From assembly GCA_016124335.1 (NCBI GenBank), contig WGNX01000005.1, forward strand, positions 124,001 through 188,000: a stretch of DNA of 64,000 nucleotides, in the 5' to 3' direction. This document shows positions 10,072-19,852 of the stretch, piece after piece. The notes beneath the pieces were generated by a model that worked only from the letters and a program-made list of their open reading frames with translations, did no database searches and was not told the origin of the DNA. This stretch comes from Alphaproteobacteria bacterium. GTDB taxonomy: Bacteria > Pseudomonadota > Alphaproteobacteria > CACIAM-22H2. A program made the translations under genes and the position numbers. Each line of letters opens with the position of its first letter. The stretch's first letter is position 1.

Positions 10072-10973
10072 CGCGTTGCTCCCTTGGAATTGGGTGCCGC
10101 GCGCCGGGCGGGCTTGTTGCCCGCAAGCCCGAGCGGCAGCGCATATCCGCCGGCGACCCTGGCGGCGAAGCCTGCTTCGGCAAGCGCGCCAAGACGCGGG
10201 TCATCCGGCGCGATGAAGCTTTCGCACACGGCAAGGAAGCTGCGTCGCTCGCCGCGTTCACTTTCGGAAATGACGCCGGAAAGCGCGATCTCGGCCTTCG
10301 CGAACGCGCGCGACAGGCTTGCGCGGCTAGCATCGGCCGATGCGGATACGATCAGCAATCCGCGATCGCTGCCCGACTCGTCGAAAGGCTGCCGGGCAAC
10401 GACAAGGGCACCCGGCTCGCGCTCGGTCGCGTCGACCGGCAACCGGGCGAGCACCTGGAGGCCTGCGGGATCGAGGTTCCGCCACCAATCGTGCTGCGGC
10501 GCGTCTTCCGGCGTCGGCAGCAGGGCCAGCTGCGCGCGCCCGTCGTCGAGACGCGCGAAGACCTGCGCGGGCGAGCCGGCGGGCAGAAGCGGCGTGGACT
10601 GGCCGAAATGCTGGCGGGCAAGCGCCATGACCGAGGGGTCGGATTCGGTCTTGAGGACGGCAATGGCGAACGGACCCTGAAGCCGCGTCAGGCTTGCCAT
10701 GATGTCGCGCCAGAGCCGCACCACCAGATCGGGCGGCAAAGGGTCCTTGGTGCGGGCCGTCAGGCGGCGAAGGATCGCCTGTTCGCGCCCCGGCCTGGCC
10801 AAACGGGGCTCCGAATCGCCCTCCGCAGCCTTTGCGGCGCGGACTTCGTCCATCAGGCGCGCGCGCTCGCCCAGCATATCGAGCAGGCGGTCGTCGACCG
10901 CGTCGATACGACGGCGAAGGTCGGCCAGGGCCGGGTTGGTTTTGGGCGTCTGGGGCATTGGGCCCGCAGGCAT
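10068..10973 (-). CDS. Chorismate mutase (AroQ) domain protein with an extra C-terminal region
   Basis: The N-terminal ~100 residues are an AroQ-type chorismate mutase: LRRRIDAVDDRLLDMLGERA, then RPGREQAILRRL. The following ~190 residues are not the usual prephenate dehydratase domain: I do not see its TRF signature. The tail (RRSFLAVCESFI..., ending at about AEAGFAARVAGGYALPLG) looks faintly ACT-like, which would suit feedback sensing, but this is inference. The start is ambiguous: ATG 10973 (used) or ATG 10958, neither with a clear Shine-Dalgarno. Stop overlaps hisC by 4 bases. Divergent from metX. Confidence 0.8.
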   Translation of the reverse strand: MPAGPMPQTPKTNPALADLRRRIDAVDDRLLDMLGERARLMDEVRAAKAAEGDSEPRLARPGREQAILRRLTARTKDPLPPDLVVRLWRDIMASLTRLQGPFAIAVLKTESDPSVMALARQHFGQSTPLLPAGSPAQVFARLDDGRAQLALLPTPEDAPQHDWWRNLDPAGLQVLARLPVDATEREPGALVVARQPFDESGSDRGLLIVSASADASRASLSRAFAKAEIALSGVISESERGERRSFLAVCESFIAPDDPRLGALAEAGFAARVAGGYALPLGLAGNKPARRAAPNSKGATR

Positions 10974-11077
10974 AGCGCAGCGTGCGCCGCATGCGCAATG
11001 GGCGTTGGCGCAATGCCTTACCGGCCCAAGGCTGCGCTTGAAACGGCCGCGCGGTTGGCCCATCTTCGCGGCACCTT

Positions 11078-12277
11078 TTGACCAGTCAGACGGTTTGGCC
11101 TTTGAGCGCAAGTCCCCGCATCGCGGCGGTCGATACGACCGCACCGGGCTTTCCCGGCAGACGCTTCGAGATTCCGGCCTCGGCGCCGCTGCGGCTTGAT
11201 TCCGGCGTCGAGCTTGGCCCGGTGACCGTCGCCTATCAGAGCTACGGCACCCTGAACGCCGACAAGTCGAATGCCGTGCTGGTCTGTCACGCGCTGACCG
11301 GCGACCAGTTCGTGGCCGACCACCATCCCGTCACCGGCAAGCCCGGTTGGTGGGAAACGATCATCGGTCCGGGCAAGCTGCTGGATACCGAGCGCTACTT
11401 CGTCATTTGTGCGAACGTGCTGGGCGGCTGCATGGGGTCAACCGGCCCCAAGGACACGAACCCGTCAACCGGAAAGCCGTGGGGGCTGGAATTTCCGGTC
11501 ATCACCATCGGCGACATGGTGAAGGCGCAGGCGCGCCTCATCGATCACCTCGGGATCGAAAAGCTGTTCTGCGTCATCGGTGGCTCGATGGGCGGCATGC
11601 AGGTCCTCGAATGGGTGTCAGCTTATCCCGAGCGCGTGTTCGCCGCGGTGCCGGTCGCGACCTCCTATCGCCATTCGGCACAGAACATCGCGTTCCACGA
11701 GGTCGGCCGGCAGGCGATCATGGCCGACCCGGACTGGCACGGTGGCGCCTACCAGCTCGCCGGCGTGACGCCGCATCGCGGCCTCGCCGTCGCGCGCATG
11801 GCCGCGCACATCACGTATCTCTCCGAAACGGCCCTGCACCGGAAGTTCGGCCGGCGGCTGCAGAACCGCGCCCAGCTTTCTTATGGCTTCGATGCGGACT
11901 TTCAGGTCGAAAGCTATCTGCGCCATCAGGGTTCGACGTTCGTCGACCGGTTCGATGCGAACTCATATCTCTACATCACGCGTGCGATGGACTATTTCGA
12001 CCTGCAGGCCGAACATGGCGGTTCGCTTGCCGAGGCGTTCACGGGAACCAAGACACGTTTTTGCGTGGTGAGTTTCACGTCGGACTGGCTGTTTCCCACG
12101 TCGGAAAGCCGAGCACTTGTCCATGCCCTCAACGCCGCCGCCGCGAACGTCTCGTTCGTCGAGATCGTGTCCGACAAGGGCCACGACGCCTTCCTGCTCG
12201 ACGAGCCGGAATTCCATTCGGTTCTCGGCGGTTTCCTCAACGGTGCCGCCGAGCATCGCGGGCTCAAGTTCGGATGA
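11078..12277 (+). CDS. metX: Homoserine O-acyltransferase MetX
   Basis: Acylates homoserine for methionine synthesis (alpha/beta-hydrolase fold). [15 protein letters not shown] and the nucleophile elbow [12 protein letters not shown] (Ser at about residue 170) are typical; the Asp of SDWLFP and the His of KGHDAFLLD complete the triad. There is no ATG before the conserved region, so the start is a TTG, either 11078 (399 residues) or 11102. The stop overlaps the metW start (ATGA). Acetyl versus succinyl donor cannot be settled from sequence. Confidence 0.93.
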   Translation: MTSQTVWPLSASPRIAAVDTTAPGFPGRRFEIPASAPLRLDSGVELGPVTVAYQSYGTLNADKSNAVLVCHALTGDQFVADHHPVTGKPGWWETIIGPGKLLDTERYFVICANVLGGCMGSTGPKDTNPSTGKPWGLEFPVITIGDMVKAQARLIDHLGIEKLFCVIGGSMGGMQVLEWVSAYPERVFAAVPVATSYRHSAQNIAFHEVGRQAIMADPDWHGGAYQLAGVTPHRGLAVARMAAHITYLSETALHRKFGRRLQNRAQLSYGFDADFQVESYLRHQGSTFVDRFDANSYLYITRAMDYFDLQAEHGGSLAEAFTGTKTRFCVVSFTSDWLFPTSESRALVHALNAAAANVSFVEIVSDKGHDAFLLDEPEFHSVLGGFLNGAAEHRGLKFG

Positions 12278-12930
12278 CCGATCCGCGCGTCCTTCCGGTG
12301 GCCGCGCAGGCGCGGCCGCGTGCCACGATCCGCGTCGATCTCAAGGCCATTGCCGAGATGATCGAGCCGGGCACGCGCGTGCTGGACATCGGCTGCGGCG
12401 ACGGCGCGCTGCTCGATTATCTCGCGCACGAAAAGCGCGTCGACGCGCGCGGGATCGAGATCAGCCAGGCCGGTGTAAATGCCTGCGTCGCGCAGGGGCT
12501 GTCGGTCGTCCAGGGCGATGCGGATACCGACCTCAAGGACTATCCGACCGGCGGTTTCGACTATGCGATCCTGTCGCAGACGCTGCAGGCGACATCCGAT
12601 CCCAAGGCCGTGGTCGGCGAACTCGTTCGCATCGCGCGCCGGGCGATCGTTTCGTTCCCGAATTTCGGCGTCTGGCATGTCCGGCTGAAGCTGCTGCTCG
12701 GCGGACGGATGCCGGTAACCGATACGCTGAGCGCGGCGTGGTACGAAACGCCGAATATCCATCTTTGCACGATCGACGATTTCGTCGATCTTTGCGGCAC
12801 GCTCGGCGTGTCGATCGAAAAGGCGATGGTGCTGGATTCGCAAGGCCGCCCGCGGAGCCTTGCGGCCCCGGGACGGCTTGCAAACCTGCTCGGCGAGCAG
12901 GGCCTGTTCGTGCTTCGCAGGCGCGGCTAG
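12274..12930 (+). CDS. metW: Methionine biosynthesis protein MetW
   Basis: SAM-dependent methyltransferase fold of 218 residues with motif [16 protein letters not shown] and the MetW-typical [20 protein letters not shown]. MetW is regularly encoded directly after metX and is reported to support MetX activity. The ATG overlaps the metX stop. The TAG stop interlocks with the stop of the convergent chemoreceptor gene (CTAG). Confidence 0.94.
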   Translation: MTDPRVLPVAAQARPRATIRVDLKAIAEMIEPGTRVLDIGCGDGALLDYLAHEKRVDARGIEISQAGVNACVAQGLSVVQGDADTDLKDYPTGGFDYAILSQTLQATSDPKAVVGELVRIARRAIVSFPNFGVWHVRLKLLLGGRMPVTDTLSAAWYETPNIHLCTIDDFVDLCGTLGVSIEKAMVLDSQGRPRSLAAPGRLANLLGEQGLFVLRRRG

Positions 12931-14615
12931 GCAGCCGCGACCGCACCGAGGAACGCGTCGATCCGCTGGCGCAGGGCCTGCGAGTCGGAAGACAGCGAAC
13001 CCGCGGCGTTGCGCACGTCGCCGGCCACGCGACCGCTCTGGTCGGCAGCCTGATTGACGCCGACGATGTTCGAGGAAACTTCCTGCGTGCCGGCCGAGGC
13101 CTGCTGGACATTGCGGGAGATTTCCTGCGTCGCGGCGGCCTGCTCCTCGATCGCGGCGGCGATCGCGGCCGTGATCTGGTCGATTTCGCGGATCGTGCCG
13201 CCGATCGATTCGATGGCCGACACCGATTCGCCGGTCTCGGTCTGGATCGACGCGATCTGCTGGCTGATTTCCTCGGTCGCCTTCGCGGTCTGGCTGGCGA
13301 GGTTCTTCACTTCCGAAGCGACGACCGCGAAGCCCTTTCCGGCTTCGCCGGCGCGTGCGGCCTCGATCGTGGCGTTGAGCGCCAGAAGATTGGTCTGGCT
13401 GGCGATGTCGCTGATGAGCTTGACCACGGCGCCGATCCGCTGGGCGGCCTCGGCGAGGCCCTTGACCTTCTCGTTGGTGTGCGTCGATTGCTCGACGGCG
13501 CGGCGCGCCACTTCCGAAGACGAGCTGATCTGACTCGAGATCTCCCTGATCGACGACGAAAGCTCTTCGGTAGCCGAAGCGACAGTCTGCACGTTTGCCG
13601 AGGCTTCCTCGGCGGCGGCCGCGACCGCGTTCGCCTGTCGGGCGGTCTCTTCGGCCGTCGTCGTCATCGTGGCGGCCGCTTCGTTCAGGCCGCTCACCGA
13701 CGTGCCGACGGCGCCGAGGCGCTGCGTGACATCCGAATTGAAGGTCTTGATCAGGTCCATCATGTTGCGCGCGCGCAGTTCGCGGGCGGCAAGGTCGGTG
13801 CGTTCCTTTTCCTGTGCCTCGCGCTGCGCGATCAGGCCCGCCTTGAAGACTTCAAGCGTGCGTGCGATCCGGCCCACTTCGTCCTTGCGGTCGGCCCCTT
13901 CGGCAACGACCTGCGTGTCGCCGGCCGCCAGTTTCTCGATCGTGGTCCCGAGCCGCGCGAGCGGGCCGGCGATGAGGCGGTTTGCCACGAGCAGGGCAAT
14001 GGCGAGGCCCACGACGATCGCCGCAAGCGAACCGCCGATCAGAAGGGGAAGGCGCGTTTCATAGAAGCGGGCCAGCTCTTCGTCGAGATTGCTGATTTCG
14101 AGCATGTCGCCGGCCGCGATCTTCTGGATGAAGGCGTTGAGCGCCTGGCGGTTCGAGCGGTTGGCGTCATTGTCGCCAAACTCGCGGGCCTTGGCGGGGC
14201 TCACCTCGTTGCCGAGGCGCACAAGCTCGGAGCGGAATTCCACGAAGCGCTTCGTTTCGGCCTGTGCCTTGGCGAAGGTCTCGCGCTGTTCGGGCGTGAC
14301 GGCCTTTTCCCACTTGTCCATTTCCGCCTGAAGCAGCTTCAGCGAGGCCGTGATGCCTTTGCCGTAGCGGCCCGACTCGACGAAATTGCTCGACATGTAG
14401 ACACCGCGCGAGTCCATCACGACGGCATTGATGAGGCCGTTGACGCGCTCGGCGCTGTTCGCGCGGCGTGAAGCCGAAACGGTCGCCTCGTTGAAGCGGT
14501 TGTAGGTCCGCATGGCATCGATTGCGAAGATCGTGATGCCAAGGCTCACGAGAGCCATGAAGCTTGCGACGATCGCGATCTTTACGGAGATCCGAAGATC
14601 AATAAACTTTTTCAT
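12927..14615 (-). CDS. Methyl-accepting chemotaxis protein
   Basis: Membrane chemoreceptor of 562 residues. TM1 is at about residues 11-33, followed by a periplasmic four-helix-bundle-like sensor, then TM2 at about 190-212 ([20 protein letters not shown]). A HAMP domain ([19 protein letters not shown]) follows. The cytoplasmic signalling coil has the conserved tip [20 protein letters not shown]. No ligand is suggested by the sensor sequence. No che genes are nearby, so this is an orphan receptor. The ATG at 14615 directly precedes TM1; an AGGGA lies upstream. Confidence 0.93.
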   Translation of the reverse strand: MKKFIDLRISVKIAIVASFMALVSLGITIFAIDAMRTYNRFNEATVSASRRANSAERVNGLINAVVMDSRGVYMSSNFVESGRYGKGITASLKLLQAEMDKWEKAVTPEQRETFAKAQAETKRFVEFRSELVRLGNEVSPAKAREFGDNDANRSNRQALNAFIQKIAAGDMLEISNLDEELARFYETRLPLLIGGSLAAIVVGLAIALLVANRLIAGPLARLGTTIEKLAAGDTQVVAEGADRKDEVGRIARTLEVFKAGLIAQREAQEKERTDLAARELRARNMMDLIKTFNSDVTQRLGAVGTSVSGLNEAAATMTTTAEETARQANAVAAAAEEASANVQTVASATEELSSSIREISSQISSSSEVARRAVEQSTHTNEKVKGLAEAAQRIGAVVKLISDIASQTNLLALNATIEAARAGEAGKGFAVVASEVKNLASQTAKATEEISQQIASIQTETGESVSAIESIGGTIREIDQITAAIAAAIEEQAAATQEISRNVQQASAGTQEVSSNIVGVNQAADQSGRVAGDVRNAAGSLSSDSQALRQRIDAFLGAVAAA

Positions 14616-14713
14616 AGGTTTATCCCTAATTCCTTTTCGCCGCAGGTATGGATGGGGGTGTCGCTCGCGGCCGTGGGGGTGACGCCTGTTCACGCGAAAC
14701 TGACTTAGACGGC

Positions 14714-14728
14714 ATAATTTTTGGTTAA
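14714..14728 (-). promoter_or_regulatory. Near-consensus CtrA-type site upstream of the chemoreceptor
   Basis: On the minus strand the sequence reads TTAA-CCAAAAA-TTAT, one base from the CtrA consensus TTAA-N7-TTAA, about 100 bases upstream of the chemoreceptor ATG. Motility genes are classical CtrA targets in alphaproteobacteria. A single-mismatch match in an AT-rich patch could be chance. Confidence 0.35.
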
Positions 14729-14811
14729 CTGATGTCTGCGATTTCGCATCGCATGGCGGTCTTGCGTCCCCGTCATTTCGCGGTACGCGACGATGCAACT
14801 AGGGTAAGTCC

Positions 14812-15711
14812 ATGAACACGCTCTACTGGTTGTGGATTCCGGCGACGATCCTGGCCGCCGGCGCGCAGACCGCGCGAAACGCGATGCAGCGCCATTTGAC
14901 CGAGACCCTCGGCACTGTCGGGGCAACCCATGTCCGCTTCCTTTACGGATTTCCGTTCGCGATCGCGTTTCTGGCCGTTGCCTGCCTGGTCGCGCAACGC
15001 ATGCCGCCGGTCCCGGATGCGTCGGCCTTGGGCTGGATCGCGGCCGGTGCGTTGACCCAGGTGCTTGCAACGGCGTCGATGCTCGCCGCCATGCGCACGC
15101 AATCCTTCGCGCTCGCCGTGGCCTATACCAAGACCGAGCCGCTGCAGGTCGCGATATTCGCGACGATCGTGCTGGCCGAACCGGTAACCGCAACGGCTGC
15201 ATTCGCGATCGCGGTCGCGTGCATCGGCGTGGTTGCGATGTCGGGCAATCCATGGCGTGCAGGTGGCCATGACTGGCGTGCCACGGCGCTCGGCATTGGG
15301 TCGGGCGGCTTTTTCGCGCTTTCAGCCGTCTTCTATCGTGGCGGCATCCTGAAGCTCGGCGAGCCGGTTTTCTGGCTGGCGGCGCTGACAGCACTTGCGA
15401 TCGCGCTCGGCCTGCAGGCGATCGTGCTCAGTGCCTATCTCGGATTCACCAACCGCCCGGCCCTGGCGCGCGTGCTTGGCGCATGGCGACCGTCCCTGTT
15501 CGCAGGCGCGATGGGTGCGCTGGCGTCGGCCGGTTGGTTTACGGGCTTCTCCATCGCGACGGCGGCGGCCGTCCGCACGCTTGGCCTCGTCGAAGTCCTG
15601 TTTTCCTTCGCCGTCGGCCGGGGCTTTTTCAAGCAGGCCGCGAAGCCGAACGAAATTGCCGGTGTCGTGCTGGTTGTCGCGGGGGTCGCGATCCTGCTGC
15701 TCAACGCGTAG
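14812..15711 (+). CDS. EamA/DMT-family transporter
   Basis: A 299-residue integral membrane protein with about ten hydrophobic segments arranged as two EamA repeats. The first repeat ends near AYTKTEPLQVAIFATIVLAEPV, the second near RTLGLVEVLFSFAVGRGFFK. Such proteins export amino acids or other metabolites; the substrate is unknown. Start ATG 14812 has AGGGTAAG upstream. The 3' end overlaps the convergent TPR lipoprotein gene by 11 bases. Confidence 0.88.
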   Translation: MNTLYWLWIPATILAAGAQTARNAMQRHLTETLGTVGATHVRFLYGFPFAIAFLAVACLVAQRMPPVPDASALGWIAAGALTQVLATASMLAAMRTQSFALAVAYTKTEPLQVAIFATIVLAEPVTATAAFAIAVACIGVVAMSGNPWRAGGHDWRATALGIGSGGFFALSAVFYRGGILKLGEPVFWLAALTALAIALGLQAIVLSAYLGFTNRPALARVLGAWRPSLFAGAMGALASAGWFTGFSIATAAAVRTLGLVEVLFSFAVGRGFFKQAAKPNEIAGVVLVVAGVAILLLNA

Positions 15712-17443
15712 CGGCTGCGGGGCGAACCGCCGGCGGCATTCCTTCGCGCAGCTTTTTCTCGATTTCCGCCTTGAGATCGGGCTCGGGCTTGTTCAACAGC
15801 GAGCGCCGCCACTGGAACGTCGCCTCGAGGCGACGGCCGACGCGCCACATCGCATCGCCAAGATGGTCGAGGATCACGGCATCTTCGGGCAGGAGTTCGA
15901 CTGCGCGCTCGAGCAGCGGCACGGCTTCGACAAAGCGACCCAGCCGGAAATAGGCCCAGCCGAGCGAATCGACGATCTGGCCGGAATTCGGCCGCTGCTC
16001 GACCGCACGGCGCAACATGCGCTCGGCTTCGGCGATGTTCTCGTTCTTGTCGACCCAGGTGTACGCCAGATAGTTCAGCACATCCGGCTGGTCGGGCTGG
16101 AGTTCGAGTGCGCGCTTGAAGTGGCGCTCGGCGGCCGGCCAGTTCTTCGCGCGCTCGAACGCGATTCCGCGCATGTAGAAGAGCGACCAGTGCCGCGGCT
16201 CCGGCGTTCCGATCCGTTCGATCGCGCGTCCATACGCCGCGGCGGCTTCGGCGAACCGTTCCTTCTCGCGCAGCATGTTGCCCATCGTGATCAACGGCTC
16301 GAGCCGGTCGGTCCGGTCGGTCGCAAGCTTGTCGAGTGCGCGCAAGGCGCCGTCGACATTGCCGGTCTCGTACATGTTTTCGGCAAGGCGCAGCCGTGCG
16401 GCAAATCCGTGGACCGAGAGCGGATCGACCTTCGCATAGAGCTTGTCGGCTTCCGCCCGCTGGCCGAGCTGGTCGAGAATGTCGGCAACGGTCGAGACTG
16501 TCGCCGGGTCGCGGTCATCGAGATAGAGCGCGAGCCGGCCATAGCTCAGCGCAAGCGCGATCGTATTGTCCTGCCGGAAAGCGGCGGCGAGGTTGGCGAG
16601 CGCTTCGCTGGCGCCGGCAAGCGCATCGGGTGCCGCGAAGGGCACGGGCGTGCGCTTCGGCACGCCGGGGGCGGTCCGCAACAGCCCCAGCCGGATGATC
16701 GGCGATTCAGGATTCTGCGCGCGGAAACGGAGATAAAGGTCGCGCGCGTCGGAATTGCGACCACGCCGCTCGAGGAATCCGCCATAGGCTTCGATCAGGC
16801 GCGGCGGCGCGCCGCCGTCGCCTTCAAGCGCCATCCGATAGGCCTCTTCGGCGTCTTCGAAGCGCCCTGCCAGTTCATTGACCAGGCCGACATGATAGTC
16901 GTGCAGCGAGCGGAAGCCCTGGACCTCCTGGATCGGACGCAGCGCGATGACCGCCGCAGCCGGCCGGTCGAGCGCCATTTCGATCCAGGCGATCATCAGC
17001 GGGTGGACGATCCGGTTGACGCCCTGGATCGGCAGGCTCGTGAGGCGCGCGCGCGCCGCAGCGGCATTGCCTGCACGCAGTTCGCTCACCGCAAGTGTCA
17101 GATGTGCCGGCGCGAAGCCTGCGTTGATGCGCACGATGCGCCGCGCGAGCAGTGCCGCTTCGTCGATACGGCCCGCTTCCACGAGGCTTGCATGCGTGCG
17201 CAGCATGAATTCGAAGTTGTTCGGGTCAGACTCGAGCGCCCGCGCGCTGAATTCGGCCGATGCGGAAACGTCACGCTGGCGCTGGGCGTGGAGCGAGGCG
17301 AGATAGCTTCCCGAAGCCGTCGCGACGATCCCGTCGGGAACGTCAGCTTGCTGTGGCGGTGCCGCCGTCTGCATCGCACAACCGACCAGCAGGACCGCAA
17401 GTGCCGTCGCCTTCAGGGAACTGATCGCCGTACGAATAGACAT
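15701..17443 (-). CDS. TPR-repeat lipoprotein
   Basis: A 580-residue protein with a lipoprotein signal: a hydrophobic stretch ending LAVLLVGC (lipobox Cys at about residue 22). The rest is tetratricopeptide repeats; the clearest are in the last third (NWPAAERHFKRALELQPDQP; FVEAVPLLERAVELLPEDAV). It is probably membrane-anchored and facing the periplasm, acting as a scaffold. No catalytic domain is visible and the partner is unknown. Transcribed divergently from rimP. Confidence 0.88.
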   Translation of the reverse strand: MSIRTAISSLKATALAVLLVGCAMQTAAPPQQADVPDGIVATASGSYLASLHAQRQRDVSASAEFSARALESDPNNFEFMLRTHASLVEAGRIDEAALLARRIVRINAGFAPAHLTLAVSELRAGNAAAARARLTSLPIQGVNRIVHPLMIAWIEMALDRPAAAVIALRPIQEVQGFRSLHDYHVGLVNELAGRFEDAEEAYRMALEGDGGAPPRLIEAYGGFLERRGRNSDARDLYLRFRAQNPESPIIRLGLLRTAPGVPKRTPVPFAAPDALAGASEALANLAAAFRQDNTIALALSYGRLALYLDDRDPATVSTVADILDQLGQRAEADKLYAKVDPLSVHGFAARLRLAENMYETGNVDGALRALDKLATDRTDRLEPLITMGNMLREKERFAEAAAAYGRAIERIGTPEPRHWSLFYMRGIAFERAKNWPAAERHFKRALELQPDQPDVLNYLAYTWVDKNENIAEAERMLRRAVEQRPNSGQIVDSLGWAYFRLGRFVEAVPLLERAVELLPEDAVILDHLGDAMWRVGRRLEATFQWRRSLLNKPEPDLKAEIEKKLREGMPPAVRPAAATR

Positions 17444-17632
17444 GTCGCGGTACTTCCAATCTTTCGCCGCGCCGGCGAATCGTCCGTTGCCGACAGAACT
17501 TAGCCCAGCCCCGACGGGCTTCCAATGGCCGCCGCAAGAACGGCACGCGCGTTCGCATGCGGGTCCACGAGAGGTGCCGACGCGGGCCGATCCATGTTGC
17601 AGGCCAATTGGTTAACGGAAGGACCGCGGCAC

Positions 17633-17660
17633 TTGATTCGGGCGCGGAAAAGCGTATATT
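17633..17660 (+). promoter_or_regulatory. Probable promoter of the rimP-nusA-infB operon
   Basis: TTGATT (17633-17638), a 16-base spacer, then TATATT (17655-17660): a good housekeeping-sigma match. Transcription would start near 17667, giving a leader of about 128 bases before rimP. Confidence 0.6.
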
Positions 17661-17676
17661 CCGCCGCGTCATATCT

Positions 17677-17694
17677 CCCGAGGTTTGGCTCGGG
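17677..17694 (+). other. Leader hairpin upstream of the rimP attenuator
   Basis: Perfect 6-bp stem CCCGAG / CTCGGG with a GTTTGG loop, just downstream of the predicted transcription start and 10 bases before the terminator hairpin. Confidence 0.5.
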
Positions 17695-17704
17695 CAACAT
17701 TAGG

Positions 17705-17734
17705 AAGTGCGCCCAAACGGCGCACTTTTTTATT
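17705..17734 (+). terminator. Intrinsic terminator (attenuator) inside the rimP leader
   Basis: Perfect 9-bp stem AAGTGCGCC / GGCGCACTT with a CAAAC loop, followed immediately by TTTTATT. No plus-strand gene ends near it: the preceding gene is divergent, and the last plus-strand gene ends 2 kb upstream. It can therefore only act on the transcript entering rimP-nusA-ylxR-infB, which is the layout of an attenuator. Confidence 0.75.
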
Positions 17735-17794
17735 GCCCGCCCGGCTTTGCCGCGGGTGACCGCGAACAGGATCGAAACGGACGGCCAAGGCAGG

Positions 17795-18301
17795 ATGGAA
17801 CGCGCGCGCGCACTGGAAGATATCGTCGGCCCGACCATCGACGGTCTGGGCTACGAGCTCGTGCGCGTGGTCGTCACCGGACGCGACCGGCCGACGCTCC
17901 AGATCATGGCCGAGCGCAAGGACCGCCGGGCAATGCGCGTGGAAGACTGCGAAAACCTGTCGCGCGCGCTTTCGGCCAAGCTCGACGTCGAGGATCCGAT
18001 CGCATCCCAGTACATCCTCGAGGTCAGCTCGCCCGGTATCGACCGCCCGCTCGTGCGGCCGGCCGATTTCGACCGCTTTGCCGGCCATGCCGCCAAGGTC
18101 GAGACGCGCGCCCCCCTCGACGGTCGCAAGCGCTTTTCCGGCCGGCTTGCCGGCATCGCCGACGGGCGCGTGCGCATCGAGACGCAGGAAGGAACTGCGG
18201 AGGTTCCGCTCGCCGAAATCGCGCGCGCGAAGCTTCTGCTGACCGACGAACTCATCAAGGCGACGCATGCGGAAGAAAAGGCCGCCGCCAACCGGACCTA
18301 G
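17795..18301 (+). CDS. rimP: Ribosome maturation factor RimP
   Basis: Needed for 30S subunit maturation. The 168-residue protein has the RimP N-terminal domain ([20 protein letters not shown], then [14 protein letters not shown]) and the SH3-like C-terminal domain ([18 protein letters not shown]). ATG 17795 follows AGG with short spacing; longer in-frame extensions run into the leader hairpins and are not protein-like. First gene of the nusA operon. Confidence 0.95.
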   Translation: MERARALEDIVGPTIDGLGYELVRVVVTGRDRPTLQIMAERKDRRAMRVEDCENLSRALSAKLDVEDPIASQYILEVSSPGIDRPLVRPADFDRFAGHAAKVETRAPLDGRKRFSGRLAGIADGRVRIETQEGTAEVPLAEIARAKLLLTDELIKATHAEEKAAANRT

Positions 18302-18324
18302 ATTTCGAGACAGAGAGACCGACA

Positions 18325-19836
18325 ATGGAACGCACGACCGCCTATAACCGCATCGAAATGCTCCAGGTCGCCGACGCGGTGGCCCGCGAGAAGGGCATCG
18401 AGCGCGAGCAGGTGCTTGAGGCGATGGAACAGGCCATCCAGAAGGCCGGCCGCGCCAAGTACGGCCTCGAGCACGATATCCGCGCGCATATCGACCGCGA
18501 CAACGGCGAAATGCAGCTGCTGCGCTATCGCCTGGTGTCCGATCCGGTGACCAACGAGGCGACGGAGATGTCGCTGGAAGACGCGCTGCGCAAGAATCCG
18601 GATGCGAAGGTCGGCGACTATCTCACCGATCCGCTGCCGCCGATCGATTTCGGCCGTATCGCCGCGCAGACGGCCAAGCAGGTGATCGTCCAGCGCGTGC
18701 GCGAGGCCGAGCGTCAGCGCCAGTACGACGAGTACAAGGATCGCGTGGGCGAAATCGTCAACGGTCTCGTCAAGCGCGTCGAGTTCGGCAACGTCACGGT
18801 CGATCTCGGCCGTGCGGAAGCCATTCTGCGTCGCGACGAAACGATCCCGCGCGAAAGCTTCAAGGTGCAGGATCGCGTCCGCGCCTACATCTACGATGTC
18901 CGTCAGGAAGCGCGCGGCCCCCAGATCTTCCTTTCGCGCACGCATCCGCAGTTCACTGCCAAGCTGTTCGCGCAGGAAGTGCCGGAAATCTACGACGGCA
19001 TCATCGAGATCAAGGCCGTCGCCCGCGATCCGGGCAGCCGCGGCAAGATCGCCGTCGTCAGCCACGACAGTTCGATCGATCCGGTCGGCGCATGCGTGGG
19101 CATGCGCGGCAGCCGCGTGCAGGCGGTCGTGGCCGAGCAGCAGGGCGAGAAGATCGACATCATTCCGTGGTCGAACGATCCGGCGACCTTCGTCGTCAAC
19201 GCGCTGGCACCGGCCGAAGTGACCAAGGTCGTGCTCGACGAGGAAGCGCGCCGTATCGAAGTCGTCGTGCCCGACGAGCAGCTTTCGCTCGCCATCGGCC
19301 GCCGCGGCCAGAACGTGCGCCTCGCTTCGATGCTGACCGGCTGGGCGATCGACATCCTGACGGAAGCCGAGGAGTCCGAGCGCCGCCAGCAGGAATTCAA
19401 GGAACGTTCGCAGGTGTTCGTCGACGCGCTCGACGTGGACGACGTGATCGCCGGCCTTCTCGTGACCGAGGGGTTCACGTCGGTCGAGGAAGTCGCACTG
19501 GTCGATGCCGACGAACTTGCGGGCATCGAAGGGTTCGACGAAGGCGTTGCCGCCGAACTCAAGACGCGCGCGGAGAATTTCGTCGAGAAGGAACTCACGC
19601 GCCTGGAGGGCGAGCGCAGGCGCCTTGGCGTCGTCGACGAGGTTGCCGGCATGGAAGGGCTCACGGCCGCGATGCTGGTCAAGCTCGGCGAGAAGGGCGT
19701 CAAGACGCTCGATGACCTGGGCGACCTCGCGGGCGACGAACTGATCGAGATCGTCGGCAAGGACGCGATGGAAGAAGAGCAGGCCAACGCGATCATCATG
19801 AAGGCGCGCGAACACTGGTTCGCCGAAGAGAAATAA
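18325..19836 (+). CDS. nusA: Transcription termination/antitermination factor NusA
   Basis: RNA polymerase-associated elongation factor, 503 residues. The N-terminal polymerase-binding domain is followed by an S1 domain (VKRVEFGNVTVDLGRAEAIL), KH1 (GACVGMRGSRVQAVV) and KH2 (SLAIGRRGQNVRLAS). Two acidic C-terminal helix-hairpin-helix repeats lie at about residues 365-490, as in proteobacterial NusA. 23 bases downstream of rimP. As a termination/antitermination factor it could feed back on the leader terminator at 17705. Confidence 0.97.
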   Translation: MERTTAYNRIEMLQVADAVAREKGIEREQVLEAMEQAIQKAGRAKYGLEHDIRAHIDRDNGEMQLLRYRLVSDPVTNEATEMSLEDALRKNPDAKVGDYLTDPLPPIDFGRIAAQTAKQVIVQRVREAERQRQYDEYKDRVGEIVNGLVKRVEFGNVTVDLGRAEAILRRDETIPRESFKVQDRVRAYIYDVRQEARGPQIFLSRTHPQFTAKLFAQEVPEIYDGIIEIKAVARDPGSRGKIAVVSHDSSIDPVGACVGMRGSRVQAVVAEQQGEKIDIIPWSNDPATFVVNALAPAEVTKVVLDEEARRIEVVVPDEQLSLAIGRRGQNVRLASMLTGWAIDILTEAEESERRQQEFKERSQVFVDALDVDDVIAGLLVTEGFTSVEEVALVDADELAGIEGFDEGVAAELKTRAENFVEKELTRLEGERRRLGVVDEVAGMEGLTAAMLVKLGEKGVKTLDDLGDLAGDELIEIVGKDAMEEEQANAIIMKAREHWFAEEK

Positions 19837-19852
19837 GGAAGCCGCGGAGCAC

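Larger units (their letters stand above)
17444..17794. other. 351-bp divergent intergenic region (TPR lipoprotein / rimP)
   Basis: No credible ORF. The right half holds a sigma70-like promoter, a short hairpin and a strong terminator hairpin, all oriented toward rimP and annotated separately. The left half (17444-17600) must carry the promoter of the TPR gene, but I cannot pick hexamers with confidence. Confidence 0.7.

Noticed and set aside
10974..11077. SAM-II riboswitch before metX
   Set aside because: Expected in some alphaproteobacteria, but no core pseudoknot sequence is visible in the short spacer.
12117..14471. 784-codon plus-strand frame across metW and the chemoreceptor
   Set aside because: Runs antisense to a chemoreceptor with all expected domains; no protein-family features.
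15395..17503. 702-codon plus-strand frame opposite the TPR lipoprotein
   Set aside because: Antisense to a protein with a lipobox and TPR repeats; shadow frame.
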